From: Bacteroidia bacterium
GTDB lineage: Bacteria; Bacteroidota; Bacteroidia; CAIKAF01
Direction: 5' to 3'
Assembly: GCA_016742095.1 (NCBI GenBank)
Contig: JACVCJ010000013.1
Coordinates: 1-64,000, forward strand
DNA: 64,000 nt
Shown here: positions 60,703 through 64,000 of the stretch, piece after piece
Position numbering within the stretch: the stretch's first letter is position 1
Layout of the letters: every line of letters begins with the position of its first letter
Program-made: the position numbers and the translations under genes
Notes under the pieces: model-generated
Database searches by the model: none
What the model was told of the DNA's origin: nothing
What the model saw: only the letters and a program-made list of their open reading frames with translations

Positions 60703-60795
60703 GTTTTATTGTATTAAAGGCAATGGAATTTCCTGCAAATAAAATCAGATTTTAACAAATTGCCAACAATTCCGCCAATTTTTAGTGAGTCTAAA

Positions 60796-61392
60796 CTACG
60801 CCGAGGTTTTAATCGTCAGGAATATAAACAAATACAGCCACAGCAGGTCCAGGAAATGCCAGAAATAGGCCGTGAGTTTCATGCCCAGGTGGTTCTGTGC
60901 GCTGTACTTACCGGCAAAGGCGCGTACGGTGCTCACCATTACGGTAATTACACCGGCCAGCAGGTGTACAAAGTGCAGGCAGGTAATGGTGTAAAAGAAA
61001 GAACCCGACACGTTCTTGCGGTCAGAAAAGTAAAGACCTCCGTCGATCATGGTCTTCCAGCCGTAGATCTGCAGAACGGCAAATACCGCCGCCAGACCCA
61101 GTACGCCCAGCAGGAACAGTCCGGCTTTTTTGCCTTCGTTCTTACGGGCCTGCTGCAGGGCAAAGTTCATCAGTACGGAACTCAGCAGCAGTACCACGGT
61201 GCTGTACCAGAAAACGGGAGGCATACTGAATTCGAACCAGTTGCGCTGACCTTCGCGTACAATAAAGGCGCTGGTGAGCCCGGCAAAGGTCATGGCCATA
61301 CTGCCTATACCCAGCCACAGCAGGAAAACCCGGCTTCTTTCGGTTTGTTTGCGGGCCAGTTCCAGTTTAATATCGGGGGATGTGGTATCCAT
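60796..61392 (-). CDS. Cytochrome c oxidase subunit III, copy 2
   Basis: Second subunit III-type protein, 198 residues with about five helices. SFFYTITCLHFVHLLAGVI and AYFWHFLDLLWLYLFIFL match the family. Bacteroidota oxidase loci often hold two such genes, this shorter one just after ctaB. It starts 12 bp after the ctaB stop and should be in the same message. Confidence 0.9.
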   Translation of the reverse strand: MDTTSPDIKLELARKQTERSRVFLLWLGIGSMAMTFAGLTSAFIVREGQRNWFEFSMPPVFWYSTVVLLLSSVLMNFALQQARKNEGKKAGLFLLGVLGLAAVFAVLQIYGWKTMIDGGLYFSDRKNVSGSFFYTITCLHFVHLLAGVITVMVSTVRAFAGKYSAQNHLGMKLTAYFWHFLDLLWLYLFIFLTIKTSA

Positions 61393-61404
61393 AATCGTGA
61401 TCCC

Positions 61405-62307
61405 TTACAGGTTTAAAAAGAGCAGTATCTGTACCACCGGCAGGTAGAAGAAAGAGGCGAACATGAGTTTGGTGGCGTCTTTGTCACTTTTGCCGCTGTA
61501 CAGTTTATATGCGTAATAAATAAAGAAAACGTTCATGATAAAGATACCCACACTGCTGTATAGTCCGCTGATGCCGAAGAAATACGGCAGCAGGGCCACC
61601 GGCAGGTTCATCAGGGTATAAAAGAAGATGGTGGCGGCATTTTCGCGGGTTTTGCCGTTACGCAGGGGCAGCAGGTAAAAACCTCCGCGCTGGTAATCTT
61701 CGTGTCCGCGCCAGGCAATGGCCCAGAAATGCGGGAACTGCCACATGAACTGGATAAAGAACCAGATCAGGGCTTCAAAGCCGATGCTGTTATCGGCCGC
61801 CGTAAAGCCCAGGAGCGGGGGCAGGGCACCGGGAATGGCGCCTACAAATACCGCCAGCGGGGTAAGCGGTTTCAGCGGGGTGTACATGTAGGCATAGATC
61901 AGCAGTGAACCCAGGCTCAGTATGGCCGTAAGCGGGTTGCAGAACCAGAAAAGCAGTATAAAACCGGCTATGGCAAAAAGAATACAGGCAATATAAGCTT
62001 CTTTTACACTGATGCGCTGCTGGGGCAGGGGACGCTGAAAGGTACGCTGCATCAGCTTGTCGCGCTCGCGTTCGTAGATCTGGTTAAGACCGTTGGCCGA
62101 GGCCGTAATAAAGGAACCGCCCAGGGTAAGGGCAATAAGCGTGAGCCAGTTCACCTGTTCGGCAGCGGCCAGGTAGCCCAGTACGGCTGAAAAAATAACC
62201 AGGCCGGCCAGGCGGAACTTGGTAAATGCCAGGTAATCCGACAGCCTGCTTACTTTGCGGTCTTCCGCTTCTTTCGTTATTTCGCCTGCGGCGCTTTCTG
62301 TGATCAC
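61405..62307 (-). CDS. ctaB: Protoheme IX farnesyltransferase
   Basis: Makes heme O from protoheme and farnesyl diphosphate, needed for heme A. It is a UbiA-family protein with 300 residues and nine helices. The prenyl-binding motif is ANGLNQIYERERDKLMQRTF with RPLP following. The start codon is GTG (62305-62307); no ATG lies before the first helix, and a TATCTTTG box is 17 bp upstream. Heme A synthase is not in the window. Confidence 0.93.
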   Translation of the reverse strand: MITESAAGEITKEAEDRKVSRLSDYLAFTKFRLAGLVIFSAVLGYLAAAEQVNWLTLIALTLGGSFITASANGLNQIYERERDKLMQRTFQRPLPQQRISVKEAYIACILFAIAGFILLFWFCNPLTAILSLGSLLIYAYMYTPLKPLTPLAVFVGAIPGALPPLLGFTAADNSIGFEALIWFFIQFMWQFPHFWAIAWRGHEDYQRGGFYLLPLRNGKTRENAATIFFYTLMNLPVALLPYFFGISGLYSSVGIFIMNVFFIYYAYKLYSGKSDKDATKLMFASFFYLPVVQILLFLNL

Positions 62308-62324
62308 GCTCTTAAAATCGGATG

Positions 62325-62332
62325 CAAAGATA
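62325..62332 (-). promoter_or_regulatory. -7 box of the ctaB-cox3-cox4 unit (TATCTTTG)
   Basis: Perfect TAnnTTTG on the minus strand, 17 bp before the GTG start of ctaB. Confidence 0.5.
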
Positions 62333-62429
62333 ACCTATACTTTTTTATTTAGTAAGAGATCGTCTAAAAACATACCCTGTTCGGGGGAGTATGCCCGTAA
62401 AAACAGGTGCAGGAGCCGTTTCGCGGGAA

Positions 62430-63374
62430 TTATTTTTTTACGATGCCCTTAAAATATTCCAGAGTCCTGCGCAGGCCTTCGCTGCGTTCCACTTTGGGTT
62501 CCCAGCCCAGTATTTGGCGGGCTTTGGTAATATCGGGGCGGCGCTGTTTGGGATCGTCCCTGGGCAGGGGTTCGTAGATGATCTTGGAGCTGGTGCCGGT
62601 AAGTGCCACAATTTCTTCGGCAAATTCCTTTATGGTTATTTCGGCCGGGTTGCCTACGTTCACCGGCAGGTGGTAATCGCTCAGCAGCAGGCGGTAAATG
62701 CCGTCCACCAGGTCGTCCACATAACAAAAGCTGCGGGTCTGCGATCCGTCTCCGAAAACGCTGATGTCCTCGCCGGTAAGTGCCTGGTACATAAAGGCAG
62801 GCAGGGCACGACCGTCGTTCAGGCGCATGCGCGGACCATAGGTGTTGAATATACGCACAATGCGGGTCTCCAGACCATGGAAATTATGATAGGCCATGGT
62901 AATGGATTCCATATAGCGCTTGGCTTCGTCGTACACGCCGCGCGGACCTACCGGGTTTACATTGCCCCAGTACTCCTCACTCTGCGGATGCACCAGGGGG
63001 TCGCCGTACACTTCAGAGGTACTGGCCACCAGTATGCGGGCATTCTTGGCCTTGGCCAGTCCCAGCAGGTTATGGGTACCCATGGCGCCCACCTTCAGGG
63101 TCTGGATCGGAATTTTAAGATAATCGATCGGGCTGGCCGGTGAGGCAAAGTGCAGTATGTAATGCAGTTCGCCGGGCACATGCACGAATTTGGTCACATC
63201 GTGGTGGTAGAACTCAAAATCGGAACGCGGGAAGAGGTGCTGTATATTGTCCATGCTGCCGGTAACCAGGTTGTCCATCCCGATCACATGATAGCCCTCG
63301 GCCAGGAAACGTTCGCAGAGGTGCGATCCTAAAAATCCGGCCGCCCCGGTAATCAGTACTCTTTTTTTTGACAT
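62430..63374 (-). CDS. UDP-glucuronate decarboxylase (UDP-xylose synthase) family
   Basis: NAD-dependent extended SDR, 314 residues. Marks: [48 protein letters not shown] (catalytic Tyr-x3-Lys) and [20 protein letters not shown], which fit UXS enzymes that turn UDP-glucuronate into UDP-xylose. The gene upstream is UDP-glucose dehydrogenase, which makes UDP-glucuronate, so the pair is a two-step route to UDP-xylose for surface glycans. Confidence 0.92.
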   Translation of the reverse strand: MSKKRVLITGAAGFLGSHLCERFLAEGYHVIGMDNLVTGSMDNIQHLFPRSDFEFYHHDVTKFVHVPGELHYILHFASPASPIDYLKIPIQTLKVGAMGTHNLLGLAKAKNARILVASTSEVYGDPLVHPQSEEYWGNVNPVGPRGVYDEAKRYMESITMAYHNFHGLETRIVRIFNTYGPRMRLNDGRALPAFMYQALTGEDISVFGDGSQTRSFCYVDDLVDGIYRLLLSDYHLPVNVGNPAEITIKEFAEEIVALTGTSSKIIYEPLPRDDPKQRRPDITKARQILGWEPKVERSEGLRRTLEYFKGIVKK

Positions 63375-63412
63375 CGTGCAGGTCGTATTTTAATGTGGAT
63401 GCTTTGCAGCGC

Positions 63413-64000
63413 TTAGTTTTCGGCTTTTACCACGGAGAAATTCCGTACTTCTTCGCGGCCTATGCTCAGGTAGTCGAACAGTTGTTTTTTCATGGAATCG
63501 GGCGAGAAGATATTCCGGCCGTCGAAAATAACGCGCTCTTTCATGCGGTTCTGGATCTCGGTAAAGTCCGGGTTACGGAATTCGGCCCATTCCGTGCAGA
63601 TGATCAGGGCTTCGGCATCCTGTAACGCTTCGTACGAAGAAGAGGCATATTCGATCTGCAGGTCCTTGTCCTTCTGTGCATTCTGCATGCCTTCGGGGTC
63701 GTAGGCGCAGATGCCTGCCCCGGCGGCCACCAGATCTTTCATGATGTGGATCGACGGCGCCTCGCGGATATCGTCGGTATCGGGCTTGAACGAAATGCCC
63801 CATACGGCAAAGCGGCGGCCCTGTATGTTGCCGTTGTAGTAATCGAATATTTTGCGGGTAAAGGTATCGCGCTGCAGCTGGTTCACTGCCATTACGGCGT
63901 TCAGTATACGAAAATCGTAGGCATACTCCTCGGCGGTTTTGGCCAGGGCCTGTACGTCCTTCGGGAAACAGCTGCCCCCGTAACCGATGCCCGGGAACAG
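63413..64000 (-). CDS. ugd: UDP-glucose 6-dehydrogenase, C-terminal part (5' end outside window)
   Basis: Oxidises UDP-glucose to UDP-glucuronate with two NAD. The frame is open to the window edge. The catalytic loop GYGGSCFPKDVQAL is seen at the truncated end, followed by the dimer/UDP-binding part (WGISFKPDTDDIREAPS) and the closing VIFDGRNIF. It starts beyond 64000 and is read before the UXS gene (38 bp gap). Confidence 0.94.
   Translation of the reverse strand: MFPGIGYGGSCFPKDVQALAKTAEEYAYDFRILNAVMAVNQLQRDTFTRKIFDYYNGNIQGRRFAVWGISFKPDTDDIREAPSIHIMKDLVAAGAGICAYDPEGMQNAQKDKDLQIEYASSSYEALQDAEALIICTEWAEFRNPDFTEIQNRMKERVIFDGRNIFSPDSMKKQLFDYLSIGREEVRNFSVVKAEN

Overview
The window is a 64 kb stretch of a Bacteroidota chromosome. 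The best fit is the Chitinophagales/Chitinophagaceae group, but that rank is inferred and not proven. Evidence for the phylum: an alternative complex III (act) operon joined to a caa3-type oxidase, several type IX secretion (T9SS) proteins including PorZ, promoters of the TAnnTTTG class in front of many genes, few Shine-Dalgarno sites, and tRNAs without encoded CCA. Most genes are fairly GC-rich. Two islets (about 38.4-41.35 kb and 45.96-47.13 kb) are clearly AT-richer, and each lies next to a tRNA gene. There is no rRNA, CRISPR array, transposase, integrase or phage module.

Layout. 0-2.5 kb: 3' end of homoserine dehydrogenase, a DUF4345 membrane protein, a small unknown protein and an XRE/S24 repressor with probable self-operators. 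2.7-14.6 kb: actABCDEF-coxBA, one transcription unit with a clear promoter, three palindromes around it and a strong terminator. 14.9-26.3 kb: housekeeping and metabolic genes (rpoN, purD, GH3 enzyme plus LysE exporter, ACMSD-like decarboxylase, lgt, AraC/VOC, a PLP enzyme, a cell-wall hydrolase). 26.3-38.4 kb: a T9SS type-B surface protein, folK, a membrane-anchored EEP hydrolase, a solitary ketoacyl synthase, a USP, a coupled GIN-lipoprotein/PagL-like pair, mazG-lipoprotein-tag, and an RDD/VanW-glycosyltransferase/GNAT run. 38.4-41.6 kb: AT-rich islet with a thioredoxin-like protein and two cysteine-patterned lipoproteins, then tRNA-Ala. 41.7-51.5 kb: fructosamine kinase, recO-porZ, tRNA-Arg, an orphan 2TM protein, SDR, a TPM pair, thioredoxin, a deacetylase and polyprenyl synthase. 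51.8-54.5 kb: a T9SS cargo gene split by an in-frame TAA. 54.6-62.3 kb: purN, mgtE, ppa and the second half of the oxidase locus (DUF420, two SCO proteins, cox subunit IV, two subunit III genes, ctaB). 62.4-64 kb: UDP-xylose synthase and the 3' end of UDP-glucose dehydrogenase.

How the parts fit together. The act-cox operon and the minus-strand cox/SCO/ctaB group together encode most of one quinol-to-oxygen chain (menaquinol, complex III, cytochrome oxidase). Polyprenyl synthase probably supplies the quinone side chain and CtaB supplies heme O. No heme A synthase is visible. The T9SS genes form a second theme: PorZ acts at the cell surface, and the type-A and type-B proteins are likely cargo. 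The parts that look least described are the cysteine-lipoprotein/thioredoxin module, the VanW-glycosyltransferase fusion, the orphan 2TM beta protein with a glycine-rich micro-ORF behind it, and the GH3-LysE pair.
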